A stretch of 7,093 bases of DNA from Planctomycetota bacterium (lineage in GTDB: Bacteria > Planctomycetota > Phycisphaerae > Phycisphaerales > SM1A02). The translations under genes and the position numbers were made by a program. Numbering within the stretch: position 1 is the first letter of the stretch; each line of letters starts with the position of its first letter. Positions 5,893-7,093 of the stretch are shown here, one piece after another. The stretch spans positions 1-7,093 of the forward strand of contig JACNLR010000142.1 in assembly GCA_014381385.1 (NCBI GenBank), in the 5' to 3' direction. The notes under the pieces are model-generated. The model searched no databases. It was not told the DNA's origin and saw only the letters and a program-made list of their open reading frames with translations.

Positions 5893-7093
5893 ATGTTTAG
5901 CACTCTACTCATCACAACTATTTGCATGGCAGCGCCAATGCAAGAGCGTCTACCATTAGAAATTATTCCTGTTCAAATTGTTGAATCGATTGATTATGCC
6001 TTGCAGTTTGCTCAAGATACTGATCGCGAAAAGGCTGGCTTGCCTCAACGGTTTGCAAAACCCAATGCAACCGCAGTTACTCCTGCTACCCATGGTATTT
6101 GGGAGCGTCTTCCTGAAAATAAAATGCGATGGACATATCGCGTACTTTGCGACAACGCACTTTCGATGAACCTCGGTTTTAAACGTTTTGCCATGCCGGA
6201 GAGTGGCTCGATGACGATTATGGATGAAACTGCTCGCATTCAAATTCGCCCGTTTACTGCAAGCGACAACAAGGACCACGGAGAACTTTGGACGCCAATA
6301 ATTCCGTCTAATCAAGCGGTTATCGAGATAATCGTAGATAGGCGCGATAAAAAATATATTATGCGCAATGTGGAACTCACTTCAATAAACGCTGGTTACA
6401 GAGGGTTTAAAGGGGATGGCCAACGCGGGTCTAGTGGCTCTTGCAACATCGATGTTGTTTGTTCTCAAGGCGATGATTGGTGGGACGAAATACCATCGGT
6501 TGGCGTGTATACTTTGAGTGGGTATTGGACTTGTACAGGTGCCATGATTAACAACACTGCGCAAGATATGACGCCGTATTTTTTAACTGCAAATCACTGC
6601 GGTGTAACGAGCAGCAGCGATGCTTCGATTGTTGTGTATTGGAATCATCAGAATTCCTATTGCAGAACGCCCGGAAGTAGCGATAGCGGTGGAAACGGGA
6701 ACGGAAACTACAGCCAGTTTACTTCTGGCTCAACGATGCGTGCAACACGTTCATACACGGACTTTACACTGACCGAACTTTCATCAACTCCAAATTCAAG
6801 TTGGGGAGTGACATGGTCGGGTTGGTCTCGGTCTTCAAGTACTGGTGGAGTGGGTGCTGGAATCCACCATCCATCTACTTCTGAAAAGAGAATTTCGTTT
6901 CCTGATTACAGCAATGCAAGTGGTGAATATTGGAATGTAAATTGGTCGCAGGGAACAACCGAACCTGGCTCATCTGGCTCACCTTTATACGATGCAAATC
7001 ATCGAATTGTGGGTCAACTTTGTTGCGGCGCTGCTGCTTGTGGTAATGATTCTAATGATTACTATGGTCGTTCAATAGGTCTTTCATGGAGTG
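5893..7093 (+). CDS. secreted trypsin-like serine protease, lysyl endopeptidase (Achromobacter protease I) type; cut by right window edge
   Basis: Open for 400 codons to the window edge; the 3' end is missing. Residues 1 to about 14 are a short hydrophobic export signal (MFSTLLITTICMAA) that lacks the usual Lys or Arg. Residues from about 15 to 178 are a propeptide, including the family-typical GELWTPIIPSN. The mature domain should start at Gly179, because GSSGSCNIDVVC (179-190) aligns with the mature N-terminus of Achromobacter protease I. The catalytic triad is His235 (TANHCG), Asp290 (YTDFTL) and Ser361 (GSSGSP), giving an S1-family chymotrypsin fold. All six cysteines of the reference enzyme are present (184, 190, 214, 236, 257, 383). 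Asp389 aligns with its S1-pocket Asp225, predicting cleavage after Lys or another basic residue. Oddities are Arg rather than Lys before the mature start, a Cys-Cys pair at 377-378 and a shortened loop near 337-347. In-frame ATG 5878 is an alternative start. A C-terminal sorting domain may follow outside the window. Confidence 0.92.
   Translation, partial: MFSTLLITTICMAAPMQERLPLEIIPVQIVESIDYALQFAQDTDREKAGLPQRFAKPNATAVTPATHGIWERLPENKMRWTYRVLCDNALSMNLGFKRFAMPESGSMTIMDETARIQIRPFTASDNKDHGELWTPIIPSNQAVIEIIVDRRDKKYIMRNVELTSINAGYRGFKGDGQRGSSGSCNIDVVCSQGDDWWDEIPSVGVYTLSGYWTCTGAMINNTAQDMTPYFLTANHCGVTSSSDASIVVYWNHQNSYCRTPGSSDSGGNGNGNYSQFTSGSTMRATRSYTDFTLTELSSTPNSSWGVTWSGWSRSSSTGGVGAGIHHPSTSEKRISFPDYSNASGEYWNVNWSQGTTEPGSSGSPLYDANHRIVGQLCCGAAACGNDSNDYYGRSIGLSWS

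Noticed and set aside
1..7093. A defence system, mobile island or other undescribed multi-gene system
   Set aside because: All genes are recognisable housekeeping or secreted-enzyme families, with no integrase, transposase, direct-repeat borders, CRISPR-like repeats or visible change in base composition.

Overview
The window reads as ordinary bacterial chromosome with densely packed genes and an AT-leaning composition (judged by eye). It has no insertion sequence, phage gene, CRISPR array, tRNA or rRNA that I can see. Class II lysyl-tRNA synthetase, a stand-alone NAD(P)HX dehydratase, an OB-fold plus HD exonuclease, a secreted transglutaminase-like protein and a secreted Achromobacter-protease-I-type serine protease together suggest a free-living heterotrophic bacterium. 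A planctomycete such as the Phycisphaerae is my best guess, but this is inference from gene style and not proven by any marker in the window.

Layout. Two genes run leftward. At the extreme left edge are the first 16 codons of a phosphofructokinase (1-48, cut by the window). Three bases upstream of it lies an NADP-type short-chain dehydrogenase (52-834). The dehydrogenase start faces the lysS start with only 12 bases between them, so promoters for both directions must lie inside coding sequence. Rightward from 847 is a tightly overlapped cluster: lysS (847-2382), an exported transglutaminase-core protein (2366-3841, overlapping lysS by 17 bases) and nnrD (3838-4701, ATGA overlap). After a 78-base gap comes a YhaM-like OB-fold/HD 3'-5' exoribonuclease (4780-5766). 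After a 126-base gap that holds small repeats and interleaved inverted repeats comes the pre-pro part and most of the catalytic domain of a lysyl-endopeptidase-like protease (5893 to the right edge, cut by the window).

How they work together. LysS charges tRNA-Lys, NnrD repairs hydrated NAD(P)H, the HD protein probably trims RNA, and the left pair belongs to glycolysis and redox metabolism. These are housekeeping functions, and the lysS-tgl-nnrD overlaps imply co-translation rather than a shared pathway. The transglutaminase-like protein and the protease carry export signals and act outside the cytoplasm.

I did not find a convincing new multi-gene system. The points most worth a second look are the altered substrate pocket and Arg-type maturation site of the protease, the exported transglutaminase-like protein coupled to lysS, and the possible pseudoknot or operator DNA in front of the protease.
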